DNA of 64,000 nucleotides from JANNYA01 sp031409855 (GCA_031409855.1 JANNYA010000141.1:1-64000), one strand, 5' to 3'. Positions 1 through 8,383 are shown, counted from the first letter of the stretch. Notes: generated by a model not told the origin, from the letters alone. Numbers and translations are program-made.

Positions 1-1
1 C

Positions 2-142
2 ACTTTTTTGGTGCGTTCGGATAACCTAACGGTAGGCCCCGCGCCGCCCATGTTGCCTGTGCCGAGTTTTTCGGGCCTGGGCGTATTTTTAATGATTGGG
101 CTGCTGTGTGGCATGGGAATGTGGGCGGCGCGGCGTCGGTAG
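2..142 (+). CDS. C-terminal end of a surface protein with a CTERM-type tail (partial)
   Basis: The frame is open from the window edge to a TAG at 140-142. It encodes about 46 residues: a proline-rich stretch (PAPPMLPVPSFSGLG), one hydrophobic segment (VFLMIGLLCGMGMW) and a final AARRR. This Pro-rich motif, transmembrane helix and Arg cluster is the layout of C-terminal sorting tails of the IPTL-CTERM/exosortase kind. Two other proteins in the window (ending at 12502 and 31007) have the same layout. Only the end is visible, so the rest of the protein and its function are unknown. Confidence 0.6.
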   Translation, partial: TFLVRSDNLTVGPAPPMLPVPSFSGLGVFLMIGLLCGMGMWAARRR

Positions 143-252
143 AAAATTCAGAGGGCAAGCGCTTGCGGTGATTTGGCTTGATTAGGGCTTGCTATTACCT
201 CAAGTAATTCGTTAGCGTAGCGCGCTTAGCTGTTGATTTATAAGTGAATACT

Positions 253-1707
253 ATGCAAAAAAAGCTCACAACTGTGTTGGCCGCAATGGCTGCTCTGGTT
301 TGGCTGGGTAACGCGTACGCGGGTTCCTGGTTCGCCGTGTCACCAAAGCCAAACGAACGTGCTATTAAGGCGATTTATGCGCAGATCGATCAAGCGACGA
401 GTGGCTTTCAAGCTGGTTTAGCGCTGAAACGGGCCGGTAGCCCTAAGACCGCCCAGGTTAAACTTGATTTGGCGCTTAATACACTCAGCGTGGCGGCCGA
501 ACGCTGTAGCACTACTCTGGGTTGTGAAAACACGCGGTTTTTTAGCGCTTATCAGGCGCTGATAAAGTTGCAATCAAACGCGCTGGGCACAGAGGTAGCC
601 GTTGATGATATCGCTACCGACGCGCTGGAGTTGCAGGGAAGCCGCGAACGCATGATCGGTGCGAATTTGCCGCAGATGCATAAGGCGATGACCTTGCTCA
701 AGGGCCGGCGCTTGAAGGATGTGATTACCCTCAACGAACCGGTGAAAGCGGCGCTGGACGAATGGTTAACTTGGCTGCGCCCACAGTTGATTGAAACCTA
801 TAAGAATTACGCTTATATGCGCCCGCTTATGTTGCCAGAGTACGAAAAGGCGGGTTTGCCAGAAGCAATTTTGTTCGGAATTTTGGCGCAAGAATCGTTT
901 GCCCGCGTGCATTCTTTGTCGAAAGCGGGTGCCGCAGGCCCGCTGCAGTTTATGCAAGCGACTGGCTTGCGCTATGGCTTAGGCGTGGAAAATGGCTTTG
1001 ATATGCGTTTTGATCCGCAAGCCGCAGCGCGCGCGAACGTGGGCTACATCAATGAGCAACTAGCGCGGCTCAACAACGATTTGGAACTCACGCTTGCCGC
1101 TTACAACGGTGGCGAAGGCCGTGTTGGTCGCCTGCATGAGCAATACAAGAAAGGCTTTTGGAACGACAAAGTGTATTTTTCTTTGCCGCAAGAAACGCGT
1201 AGTTACGTACCCAAGGTGTTGGCAGCCGCGTATTTGTTTTTGCACCCGGAAGAGTTCAATTTGAAATTCCCCGAGGTCAATGGCGCCACCGTGGAAAGTC
1301 AAATCAATAACGCGATGAGTTTGAGCGAATTGAGCATTTGCTTAGGCCAAGAAGGCCGCGAGGACGGTTGGTTTCGCACTTTGCGCAATCTAAATCCGCG
1401 CATTCGGCCCGACAACCGCATGGCGCCGGGCACCAAAGTAAAAATGCCGCAGGCGGCGATGGCGGCGTATCGCGGCCATTGCGACAATGCTGAATTTATG
1501 GCGCGCATTTCCGGCTTGCATGAGGCGCGTACGCCCAGCGGTGCGGTCTATGTGCCCTATGTTGTGCGCGCTGGCGACACATTGGCAGCCATTGCCAAGC
1601 GCACAACGTGCAGCAATGTCATGGCGTTGGCGAACTTAAATGCAATTGCGGCACCGCAATTTGCGCTAAAACTTGGGCAGCGCCTTAAAGTGCCGTCGTG
1701 TAGCTAA
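253..1707 (+). CDS. mltD: Membrane-bound lytic murein transglycosylase D-like, SLT plus LysM
   Basis: A periplasmic enzyme that cleaves the MurNAc-GlcNAc bond of peptidoglycan with formation of 1,6-anhydroMurNAc. The N-terminus is a signal peptide (hydrophobic segment ending NAYA). The SLT domain lies at about residues 195-300, counted from the upstream GTG. It contains the catalytic-Glu motif ILAQES (Glu about 217), AGAAGPLQFM and the AAYNGG motif. A single LysM domain closes the protein (VVRAGDTLAAIAKRT to GQRLKVP), so it should bind glycan. E. coli MltD has two or more LysM repeats; only one is clear here. No lipobox is seen, unlike E. coli MltD. A GTG at 244 is also in frame; the ATG at 253 was chosen, but neither has a clear ribosome site. 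It probably stands alone. Confidence 0.85.
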   Translation: MQKKLTTVLAAMAALVWLGNAYAGSWFAVSPKPNERAIKAIYAQIDQATSGFQAGLALKRAGSPKTAQVKLDLALNTLSVAAERCSTTLGCENTRFFSAYQALIKLQSNALGTEVAVDDIATDALELQGSRERMIGANLPQMHKAMTLLKGRRLKDVITLNEPVKAALDEWLTWLRPQLIETYKNYAYMRPLMLPEYEKAGLPEAILFGILAQESFARVHSLSKAGAAGPLQFMQATGLRYGLGVENGFDMRFDPQAAARANVGYINEQLARLNNDLELTLAAYNGGEGRVGRLHEQYKKGFWNDKVYFSLPQETRSYVPKVLAAAYLFLHPEEFNLKFPEVNGATVESQINNAMSLSELSICLGQEGREDGWFRTLRNLNPRIRPDNRMAPGTKVKMPQAAMAAYRGHCDNAEFMARISGLHEARTPSGAVYVPYVVRAGDTLAAIAKRTTCSNVMALANLNAIAAPQFALKLGQRLKVPSCS

Positions 1708-1753
1708 AGCGCCTATCATTGGGCTACTAATCCGCATCCATGAGGTTCGCGCC

Positions 1754-1960
1754 ATGAGCAAAGTCATTATCACGCTAGCGCTCTGCGGTGTGCTCGTCGC
1801 CTGTTCGAAAGCACCGCCCGCCACCGAAACAGCCAAACCCGCTTATCCGGGGGCCGGAACAGTGATGCAAGATCAGTTCAAAGTATTGGACGACGCGAAA
1901 AAAGTCGACCAACAAGGGCTTGATGCCGAAGCTAAGCGGCGGGCTGAGTTTGATCAGTAG
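1754..1960 (+). CDS. Small predicted lipoprotein
   Basis: A 68-residue protein. The N-terminal hydrophobic segment ends in a lipobox (LVAC), so the mature protein would begin at Cys and be lipid-anchored. The rest is short, hydrophilic and rich in Ala, Lys, Asp and Gln (a VMQDQFKVLDDAKKVDQQ stretch, probably helical). GAGG at 1742-1745 sits 8 bases before the ATG at 1754 and supports this start over the longer open frame that begins inside the previous gene. It follows the transglycosylase by 46 bp in the same direction. No family is recognised; it resembles the many short proteobacterial lipoproteins of unknown role. Confidence 0.7.
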   Translation: MSKVIITLALCGVLVACSKAPPATETAKPAYPGAGTVMQDQFKVLDDAKKVDQQGLDAEAKRRAEFDQ

Positions 1961-2139
1961 CAGTACAAATGGCTCTGTCCAAGCCGACAATTGCGCAAAA
2001 ATGCGAGATTAGTAAGCTTTATGCCGCCACGAATGGACAAATAAGACCAATTGTCATGAAAAACAAGCCGTTTTCTTGACGGCTCGGGTGGTTTGCAAAT
2101 ATCGTTGCCGCCTTCTAGTTAAAACCCAAGGTTCAATCC

Positions 2140-4128
2140 ATGCGATTCGTCCTAGCGCTCGGCGTGTGTCTGATTTCTTTCGGTCTGATGGCTGCACCGG
2201 AACTTGCGCCTGACGCAAAGCCAGTTGGTGTGCCGCCGCTCTCAGACTTTGCTAAACCGGCAGAAATAAAGGCCATTGCACTGTCACCCGACGGCAAAAC
2301 CATCGCGGTAATTAGCCCAAAAGGTGACTACGGTACCGTGCTGGTGTTTATCGACACTGAAACTTTGAAAGCCACTGCAGGATTCACAGACACCGGGGAG
2401 CGTGTACCCGGGTACGTTGAATGGGCTAATAATGACCGGGTTATCTTGAGTAACGAGCTAAAATTAGGTGGTTACGCCACGCCGCTACTTACTGGCGAGT
2501 TGGTTGGCGTCAACCGCGACGGCACACGGCTAAAGCCATTATTCGGTGGCGAGGGTGAACAGCAATTGGGCACCCACATTAAAAATCGCGGTTCCGACCA
2601 GGGCTACGCCTTCGTTGCCGACGCACTTGTGAATGACGCAAAGTTTGCGCTTATAACTGTCAACGCATTTTCCGAAAATGGCTCGTTTACAGAACTCCAT
2701 CGCATGAACGAGGACACGGGTGCGCACACAAGATTGGTGCGTGCACCCATTCGTAACGGTGCTTTTTTGCTCGACCATGAAGCCATGCCTCGCTTTGCAA
2801 TCGGCGTAACTGTTGACGCGATCCAAAAAGTGTTTCGAAGAAACGGAGATGATTGGGAAGTTGTGGCAGATGAATCAAAGGATTCCGGGCGTTTGTCGCC
2901 GCTGAGTTTCGCGCGCGATGGACAGGCGTTTTATGCTTTTTGGCACCCCTCTAAAGGCCCCGGGCAGCTAGTTAGCGTTGACGCTAAGACAATGGCGCGC
3001 ACCGTTCTGTACGCGCCTAAAACTGCCACGCCCACCACGTTACTGCTCACAGCAGATCGTAAAGACGCCTATGCTGTTTTAACTCGTGATGGGGCGACTA
3101 AGGTGGAGATATTTAATAAAACTGTGCCCGAAGCAAAAGCCTTTATTGCGTTTTCAAAAAGCTTTCCGGGCAGCTTGGTCGAGCCAACTGGTTACAGCTT
3201 GGATGGGCAAACAGCACTTTTCAAAGTTAGTGCCAGCAACAATAGTGGTGAGTACTACTTGTATGATTTGAAAAAACGTAGTGCTAAATTTTTATTCCCG
3301 ATGCACAGCTGGATGGATCCAGCTCAAATCGCCAAAACGACCCCATTTGAGTTAAAAGCGCGCGACGGGCTGCAGCTGCATGGCTATTTGACACTGCCAA
3401 ACAACGTATCGCAGAAGAACTTACCGTTGGTTGTGATGCCACATGGCGGCCCGCATGGTCCTTATGATGATGATAGCTATGATGATTGGGCGCAGGTTTT
3501 AGCAAGCCGTGGCTATGCTGTCCTCAAAGTAAATTTTCGAGGATCAGGTGGTTACGGCACAGCGTTTGAGCTTGCCGGATATCGCCAGTGGGGCCGTGCT
3601 ATGCAAGATGACGTTACCGATGCAACCAAATGGGCGGTCACCGAGGGCTATGCGGATCCGAAACGCATTGCGATTGCGGGCGCTAGCTATGGCGGCTATG
3701 CCGCGCTAATGGGGGGCGCACGTGAGCCAGAACTGTATCGCGCCATCATCAGCTATGTCGGCGTTAGTGATTTGGAGTTGATGTACTCCAGGGGTGACAT
3801 CGAAGATTCGCTGTATGGTGAAAATTACTTGAAACGTGTTTTAAGCGACGATAAAACCGAACTAAAGAATCGCTCACCAGTGAATTTAGCTGCACAGATC
3901 CAAGCGCCGGTGCTTATTGTTCATGGTGGACAGGATAAACGTGTGCCGGTTGTTCATGGGCGAGGCATGCGCGACGCACTGAATGAAGTCAATAAAAGCG
4001 TCGAATACTTCGAAGTGCGCGATGAAATGCACGGTTTTTTCAAGGAAGCAAATAAAGTTGAAGCCTATACCCGCATGCTCGCCTTCTTAGACAAGCATTT
4101 AGCCGTCGAAGCTTCGGCTAAGCCTTAA
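2140..4128 (+). CDS. S9 family peptidase (prolyl oligopeptidase/acylaminoacyl-peptidase type), secreted
   Basis: A 662-residue serine peptidase with a signal peptide (MRFVLALGVCLISFGLMA). An N-terminal beta-propeller-like region (about 40-380) precedes an alpha/beta-hydrolase domain (about 400-655). The catalytic triad is visible: Ser516 in GASYGGYAA, Asp599 in GGQDKRVP and His631 in DEMHGFF. The oxyanion-side motif MPHGGPHG is also present. S9 enzymes of this kind remove dipeptides or acylated residues from short peptides, here probably in the periplasm. The last 11 bp overlap the convergent gene at 4118. Exact substrate preference cannot be read from sequence. Confidence 0.88.
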   Translation: MRFVLALGVCLISFGLMAAPELAPDAKPVGVPPLSDFAKPAEIKAIALSPDGKTIAVISPKGDYGTVLVFIDTETLKATAGFTDTGERVPGYVEWANNDRVILSNELKLGGYATPLLTGELVGVNRDGTRLKPLFGGEGEQQLGTHIKNRGSDQGYAFVADALVNDAKFALITVNAFSENGSFTELHRMNEDTGAHTRLVRAPIRNGAFLLDHEAMPRFAIGVTVDAIQKVFRRNGDDWEVVADESKDSGRLSPLSFARDGQAFYAFWHPSKGPGQLVSVDAKTMARTVLYAPKTATPTTLLLTADRKDAYAVLTRDGATKVEIFNKTVPEAKAFIAFSKSFPGSLVEPTGYSLDGQTALFKVSASNNSGEYYLYDLKKRSAKFLFPMHSWMDPAQIAKTTPFELKARDGLQLHGYLTLPNNVSQKNLPLVVMPHGGPHGPYDDDSYDDWAQVLASRGYAVLKVNFRGSGGYGTAFELAGYRQWGRAMQDDVTDATKWAVTEGYADPKRIAIAGASYGGYAALMGGAREPELYRAIISYVGVSDLELMYSRGDIEDSLYGENYLKRVLSDDKTELKNRSPVNLAAQIQAPVLIVHGGQDKRVPVVHGRGMRDALNEVNKSVEYFEVRDEMHGFFKEANKVEAYTRMLAFLDKHLAVEASAKP

Positions 4129-5182
4129 TCACCGCCGCAATTTTAACTTCAGTCGCCTGCAAGCGCCCCAATAGTTCGGGGCCACAGAGCGTTGCGGGTG
4201 TTTGATAGCCTGATGCTTTGCCTACGCCATCGAGCACAAACTGCGCGATGGTGAGGGCAGCGTCCACAGTTAGGCTGTAGCCGTTTGCGGTTTCTAAGCG
4301 CCCGCTGACGGAATCACCGTTTGCGGCTTTGGCTGTTCCTACAACATAGCTGCGCGTCTTTGCCCGTAACACTTCATTGGGCCCTGGCTCGCCGCGATTG
4401 ATGCGCCATTTGAGCAAGGCTTGAATCGGCGCAAAGCCCAAAATAGGTGCAAACCAGCGCAAGCGTCGTGCGCTCGAAATCGCCGCTTTCGGCAGTGCCA
4501 TAAACACTTTAATGTTGGGAATGCCGGTGCTGACAAAAGCGGTGTAGACATCGCCCCAGGGAATAGTCATCGCTGATCGAACGCGTCCAGGCGCAAACTC
4601 AAACTTGGCGACCTGCCACGCCAGCGGCACTGGCGTCATTTTTCCATCGATGCGCGCCATGCCGCCGGATTTTAGGCCTTCAACGCTGGTTTTCGCAGTG
4701 CCACGGCTCATGCCGCCACCGCCGTCAAAGGCCAGCACTAAATCATTTGCAGTTGGCAGCGCGCGCTTTAACAGCGCGGCTAAACAGTCGGTGGGTACCA
4801 CATCAAAACCCACACCCGGACACAGCACCACGCCCGCCGCTTTCGCCGCTGCACTTTGACTGTGCGCGTGCGCGAACACCGATATTTCGCCGGTGATATC
4901 CAAATAATGCGCCCCGGCTTTGATGCAGGCGGCAATCATGGGCTCCGCTGTTTTAGAAAACGGCCCGGCGCAGTTCAGCACCACGTCGATATCGCTTAAA
5001 TCAATGGATTCGGCATCTGCCAAATCAAAGGCACGCTGCTTGAACTTAAGCTCGGTCGCAAGGCCTTGCACCGCCGCAGCATTGCGCGCCGCCAGAATGG
5101 GCCGGATACCACGCTTTTTTGCTTCGCGCGCGATCATTTCGCCGCTATAGCCGTTGGCACCGTAGATTAGTAGGGTTGGCAT
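4118..5182 (-). CDS. Saccharopine dehydrogenase-like NAD(P)-binding protein
   Basis: A 354-residue protein opening with a Rossmann dinucleotide-binding motif (LLIYGANGYSGEMIAREA) and continuing as the saccharopine-dehydrogenase-like/trans-acting enoyl reductase family (VLNCAGPF, LCPGVGFDVVPTDCLA, GGGGMSRGTAKT). Family members bind NAD(P) but many have no proven reaction; some are partner enoyl reductases in lipid synthesis. It reads towards the S9 peptidase gene, whose 3' end it overlaps by 11 bp. It is divergent from ahcY, so the palindrome at 5268-5299 could control both. A true lysine-pathway saccharopine dehydrogenase is unlikely given length and motifs. Confidence 0.75.
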   Translation of the reverse strand: MPTLLIYGANGYSGEMIAREAKKRGIRPILAARNAAAVQGLATELKFKQRAFDLADAESIDLSDIDVVLNCAGPFSKTAEPMIAACIKAGAHYLDITGEISVFAHAHSQSAAAKAAGVVLCPGVGFDVVPTDCLAALLKRALPTANDLVLAFDGGGGMSRGTAKTSVEGLKSGGMARIDGKMTPVPLAWQVAKFEFAPGRVRSAMTIPWGDVYTAFVSTGIPNIKVFMALPKAAISSARRLRWFAPILGFAPIQALLKWRINRGEPGPNEVLRAKTRSYVVGTAKAANGDSVSGRLETANGYSLTVDAALTIAQFVLDGVGKASGYQTPATLCGPELLGRLQATEVKIAAVIKA

Positions 5183-5267
5183 AAATTTCCTTGTTGGTTG
5201 AACACTAGCTTAGCTGCTTAAGCCAAGTTGAACCGTGTTGCATAGATGCACGACGTTCACAAAACGC

Positions 5268-5299
5268 ATATATCTTTCTATCGCGATAGAAAGATATAT
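5268..5299. promoter_or_regulatory. Perfect 32-bp palindrome upstream of ahcY (candidate operator)
   Basis: Two 16-base arms (ATATATCTTTCTATCG and its exact complement) meet with no spacer at 5283/5284. It lies 62 bp before the ahcY start and 85 bp from the start of the divergent gene. The right arm contains a -10-like TATATT, so a bound repressor could block ahcY transcription. The perfect dyad suggests a homodimeric regulator. Methionine/SAH-cycle regulators of the ArsR family (SahR type) are known to act at ahcY in other proteobacteria; linking this site to one is inference. The 62-bp leader leaves little room for an SAH riboswitch. Confidence 0.7.
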
Positions 5300-5361
5300 T
5301 ATCGACGCTTGCGCAACTAGCTGCGCATTATGCTTTTAATAAAACTAACCGGAGCCTCTCC

Positions 5362-6792
5362 ATGAATGCAGTTGTCAAAGAATTTATCGCCCACGATTAC
5401 AAAGTCGCCGACATGAAGCTCGCCGATTGGGGCCGCAAGGAAATCGAAATCGCTGAGCATGAAATGCCCGGTTTGATGTCGATCCGCAAAAAGTATGCAG
5501 CGCTACAACCGCTTAAAGATGTGCGTATCACCGGCTCTTTGCACATGACGATCCAAACCGCGGTGCTGATCGAAACCCTGAAGGATTTGGGCGCAAACGT
5601 GCGCTGGGCTTCGTGCAATATCTTTTCGACGCAAGACCACGCTGCTGCCGCGATTGCTGCTACCGGCACACCGGTATTTGCTTGGAAAGGTGAAACTTTA
5701 GAGCAATATTGGGACTGCACGCTTGATGCATTGACCTTCCCAGCTGGCAAAGCGCCGCAATTGGTCGTTGACGATGGCGGCGACGTGACTTTGCTGCTGC
5801 ACAAAGGCTACGAGATGGAGCACGGTGATAAATGGTGCGAATCGGCATCGAGCAATCATGAGGAGCAGGTCATCAAAAACTTGCTGATTCGTATGCGTAA
5901 AGATCGCCCAGGCTATTTCACCGCCGCATTGAAAGAATGGAAGGGCGTGTCGGAAGAAACCACCACCGGCGTGCATCGCTTACAACAAATGTTGGATGCG
6001 GGCAAATTGTTGGTGCCAGCGATCAACGTCAACGATTCCGTGACCAAGTCCAAGTTTGATAATTTGTACGGCTGTCGCGAAAGTTTGGCCGATGGCCTCA
6101 AGCGCGCGATGGACGTGATGTTGGCGGGCAAAGTCGCCGTGGTTTGCGGCTACGGTGACGTTGGCAAAGGCTGCGCTTTCAGCCTCAAAGGCTACGGATC
6201 ACGCGTGATCGTGACCGAAATTGACCCAATCAATGCGCTGCAAGCGGCGATGGAAGGTTTCGAAGTCAAAACCGTTGAAGACACGCTTGGCATTGCTGAC
6301 ATCTATGTCACCACCACCGGCAACGTCGATGTGATCACGGTTGAGCACATGGTCAACATGAAAGACCAAGCCATTGTTTGCAATATCGGCCATTTTGACA
6401 ATGAAATCCAAGTGGACGCCTTGCGCGAAGTTGCGGGCTTGAAGATCATCAATATCAAGCCGCAGGTCGATAAGTACGTGATGCCTAGTGGCAAAGCGAT
6501 GTTCTTACTCGCCGAAGGCCGCTTGGTGAATTTGGGCTGCGCCACCGGCCACCCGAGCTTCGTGATGTCGAACTCGTTCAGCAATCAAACGCTGGCGCAA
6601 ATCGATTTGTGGGTAAACAAAGATAAGTACCCCGTAGGCCTGTATCGTTTGCCGAAGAAGCTAGACGAAGAAGTGGCGGCGCTGCACTTGGAAAAAATTG
6701 GCGTCAAGTTGACCAAATTGACCGCGAAGCAGGCGGAGTATTTGAACGTTTCACAAGAAGGGCCGTTCAAGCCTGAGCACTATCGTTACTAA
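5362..6792 (+). CDS. ahcY: Adenosylhomocysteinase (S-adenosyl-L-homocysteine hydrolase)
   Basis: A cytoplasmic NAD-dependent enzyme that splits S-adenosylhomocysteine into adenosine and homocysteine, removing the product inhibitor of methyltransferases. The 476-residue length is typical of the proteobacterial form. Visible landmarks are SLHMTIQTAVLIETL, the SCNIFSTQDHAAAAI substrate region, NVNDSVTKSKFDN, the NAD-binding VVCGYGDVGKGCA, and the conserved C-terminal PFKPEHYRY. It has its own upstream palindrome and a strong terminator at 6940-6975, so it is probably monocistronic. Start supported by GGAG at about 5351. Confidence 0.97.
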   Translation: MNAVVKEFIAHDYKVADMKLADWGRKEIEIAEHEMPGLMSIRKKYAALQPLKDVRITGSLHMTIQTAVLIETLKDLGANVRWASCNIFSTQDHAAAAIAATGTPVFAWKGETLEQYWDCTLDALTFPAGKAPQLVVDDGGDVTLLLHKGYEMEHGDKWCESASSNHEEQVIKNLLIRMRKDRPGYFTAALKEWKGVSEETTTGVHRLQQMLDAGKLLVPAINVNDSVTKSKFDNLYGCRESLADGLKRAMDVMLAGKVAVVCGYGDVGKGCAFSLKGYGSRVIVTEIDPINALQAAMEGFEVKTVEDTLGIADIYVTTTGNVDVITVEHMVNMKDQAIVCNIGHFDNEIQVDALREVAGLKIINIKPQVDKYVMPSGKAMFLLAEGRLVNLGCATGHPSFVMSNSFSNQTLAQIDLWVNKDKYPVGLYRLPKKLDEEVAALHLEKIGVKLTKLTAKQAEYLNVSQEGPFKPEHYRY

Positions 6793-6829
6793 GCTCCAAT
6801 TTAGCGCAAGCTGCCTGTAGTTTTCTGAC

Positions 6830-6927
6830 CGTCATTCCCGCGCAGGCGGGAATCCAGCGAACATAAGTGTCCGATTGATTAAACTCAACGACCACCCGCC
6901 TGGATCCCCGCATTCGCGAGGATGACG
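6830..6927. repeat. Short dispersed inverted-repeat element, copy A
   Basis: It begins CGTCATTCCCGCGCAGGCGGG and ends with a near-complement (CTGGATCCCCGC...GAGGATGACG). The ends are themselves short hairpins. Two more elements with the same ends are at 7018-7169 and 22170-22285. Non-coding; the layout fits a small non-autonomous mobile or REP-like element. Confidence 0.65.
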
Positions 6928-6939
6928 AACAACTCCAGA

Positions 6940-6975
6940 GCAATAAAAAAGGCGCTTCGGCGCCTTTTTTATTGC
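6940..6975. terminator. Strong rho-independent terminator after ahcY
   Basis: A perfect 16-bp stem with a TTCG tetraloop; the GC core is GGCGC/GCGCC and the outer part is an A-run/T-run. Symmetric A and T tracts mean it can act in both directions. It serves ahcY on the + strand. Confidence 0.9.
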
Positions 6976-7017
6976 TCAAATTGATTCGTGATTGGCGCTA
7001 TTCCTCAGCATTTGGTT

Positions 7018-7169
7018 CGTCATCCTCGCGAACGCGGGGATCCAGGGGCGGTTACGACAGCAATTGGTTAGTGCGAAGCTTGAGGAAACTAGAATTCAGG
7101 CTTTTGAAACATCGCCGCAATCAGGCGCCTTTGCATTCACCCTGGATTCCCGCCTTCGCGGGAATGACG
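7018..7169. repeat. Short dispersed inverted-repeat element, copy B
   Basis: It starts CGTCATCCTCGCGAACGCGG and ends CTGGATTCCCGCCTTCGCGGG-AATGACG, the same end types as copy A but with a longer and unrelated interior. With copy A and the terminator it fills the 422-bp ahcY-tetR gap; no gene is seen there. Confidence 0.65.
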
Positions 7170-7214
7170 ATTTCGTGTTGCTGAGGATTAGCGCTAATGA
7201 GGAATTGCTTTGGC

Positions 7215-7865
7215 CTAACTGACGTATTGTTCCGCCAGTTTATTCAAATGCGCTCGCTCAGCTGGGCGCAAATACGGTGCCAACAGCATCATCACCAGAT
7301 ACGCACCACGCCCTAAATCGGCCTGATCGGTTTTTGCAGTGCTGATCGCTGGGCGTATGTGTTGAAAATTAAGCCAAAACGTCGCTGCCAGCAAAATGTG
7401 TTGGCCAACCGCTTCAATTTCGTTTGGCGAGGCGGCCATCACGCCGGACTCGACCAAGCCTTTGCAAACGCCAACGATGCTTTCATGGCCGCGCTTGAGG
7501 ATGCGGCTGAAGTGCATCTTGAGCTTGCGATTACGGCTTAATAAATCGACCAAGTCCCGATAGACAAAACGGTAGTCCCAAATACATTCAAAAATAAGGT
7601 GCATTTGTAGCCACAAATCTTCCAAATTCGCCACCCGCGTTTCCGGTGCGGTCAACGCCTTGTCCATACGCAGCTCAAAAGCCGTGAACAAATGCTCGAC
7701 GATGTCGTCTTTGTTGCGAAAGTGGTAGTACAAATTGCCGGGGCTAATTTCTAGTTCGTCGGCAATATGGTTGGTCGTAACGTTCGGTTCGCCTTGGGCG
7801 TTGAACATCTCCAAACTAATCGTCAGGATTCGATCACGCGTTTTAGTTGGCGCAGCAGCTGCCAT
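7215..7865 (-). CDS. TetR-family transcriptional regulator
   Basis: A 216-residue DNA-binding protein. The N-terminal helix-turn-helix is clear (residues about 8-55: TRDRILTISLEMFNAQG, then TTNHIADELEISPGNLYYHFRNKDDI), followed by a helical ligand-binding domain with no recognisable ligand signature. It lies 67 bp downstream of the acyl-CoA-binding protein gene on the same strand, probably in one operon, and divergent from the fatty acyl-CoA reductase. TetR proteins often sense acyl-CoAs, so control of the reductase and of its own operon is the likely role (inference). Confidence 0.85.
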   Translation of the reverse strand: MAAAAPTKTRDRILTISLEMFNAQGEPNVTTNHIADELEISPGNLYYHFRNKDDIVEHLFTAFELRMDKALTAPETRVANLEDLWLQMHLIFECIWDYRFVYRDLVDLLSRNRKLKMHFSRILKRGHESIVGVCKGLVESGVMAASPNEIEAVGQHILLAATFWLNFQHIRPAISTAKTDQADLGRGAYLVMMLLAPYLRPAERAHLNKLAEQYVS

Positions 7866-7932
7866 TTAAGCCCTCCCAGGCCGGTACGAATGGTTTGAAA
7901 AGCGAAACAAACTCAAGGCATTTGGCCAAGCA

Positions 7933-8196
7933 TCAGACTTTACCACCAAGACGTTTGACCAATTTGATGTAGTCCTCCATCGCTTTTTCAGCGGCGGTGC
8001 CTTTTAGCTTTTCCCAAGCTTCATATTTGGCAACGCCTTTAAAGTCAAAAAAACCTGGCTTCGCACCGGTCACATCCCCTTCGCTGCCCTGTTTATAAAG
8101 GCCGTACAGACGCAAGAGCATGTCGTTTTCTGGCTTTTCAGGTAAAGTTTTTACCGCCTCGGCGGCGGTTTTGAATTGAGTTTCAAGCTCTGACAT
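7933..8196 (-). CDS. Acyl-CoA-binding protein
   Basis: An 87-residue cytoplasmic protein of the ACBP family, which binds long-chain acyl-CoA with high affinity and buffers or delivers it. The family length (about 86) and motifs match: FKTAAEAVKTLP, LLRLYGLYKQGSEGDV, KPGFFDFKGVAKYEAWEKLKG and a C-terminal AMEDYIKLVKRL. ACBPs are common in eukaryotes and scattered in bacteria. Being divergent from the acyl-CoA reductase suggests it presents acyl-CoA substrate for reduction. A GGGGGGCTCC-like Shine-Dalgarno region precedes the start. Confidence 0.92.
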   Translation of the reverse strand: MSELETQFKTAAEAVKTLPEKPENDMLLRLYGLYKQGSEGDVTGAKPGFFDFKGVAKYEAWEKLKGTAAEKAMEDYIKLVKRLGGKV

Positions 8197-8266
8197 GGGG
8201 GGCTCCTTCTAGATAAATCGAAACGGTGAATGATTGATTAGTGTGATCACGCTGCCTAGTCATACT

Positions 8267-8295
8267 TATTAACATGCGCCTCTAAAGTTGGTCAA
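8267..8295 (-). promoter_or_regulatory. Sigma-70-type promoter for the ACBP-tetR operon
   Basis: Read on the minus strand: -35 TTGACC (8295-8290), a 17-bp spacer, then -10 TTAATA (8272-8267), about 70 bp before the ACBP start. The -35 overlaps the left arm of the inverted repeat at 8291-8325. Confidence 0.55.
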
Positions 8296-8325
8296 ACACG
8301 AATTTTACAAAAATCTATGTTTGAC
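8291..8325. promoter_or_regulatory. Inverted repeat, candidate TetR operator
   Basis: Arms GTCAAACA (8291-8298) and TGTTTGAC (8318-8325) are exact complements separated by 19 bp. The left arm overlaps the ACBP-operon -35; the right arm contains a TTGACA that could be a -35 towards the reductase gene. This position suits a regulator controlling both directions. Confidence 0.5.
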
Positions 8326-8365
8326 ACTTTTTGCTGGCCTTAAGCGCAATTCGACAGTGTGATTT

Positions 8366-8383
8366 TGCGAAAAACTTTTCGCA
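8366..8383. promoter_or_regulatory. Second palindrome in the ACBP/reductase intergenic region
   Basis: TGCGAAAA-AC-TTTTCGCA, two perfect 8-base arms around 2 bases, about 195 bp before the reductase start. It could be an operator for the reductase promoter or a short leader hairpin. The rest of the 381-bp gap (8197-8577) holds no gene; AGGAG at 8564-8568 is the reductase ribosome site. Confidence 0.4.

Noticed and set aside
5300..5361. SAH riboswitch in the ahcY leader
   Set aside because: Only 62 bp lie between the palindrome and the start, too little for the usual SAH aptamer, and no matching pseudoknot was seen.
5397..5804. 135-residue minus-strand frame in ahcY
   Set aside because: Antisense to a highly conserved enzyme; no motif.
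6767..7222. Short frames across the inverted-repeat elements (6767-6979, 6972-7184, 6992-7222)
   Set aside because: Translations of repeat ends (for example SRRTRGSR, DSRLRGNDD); such frames are typical artefacts of these repeats.
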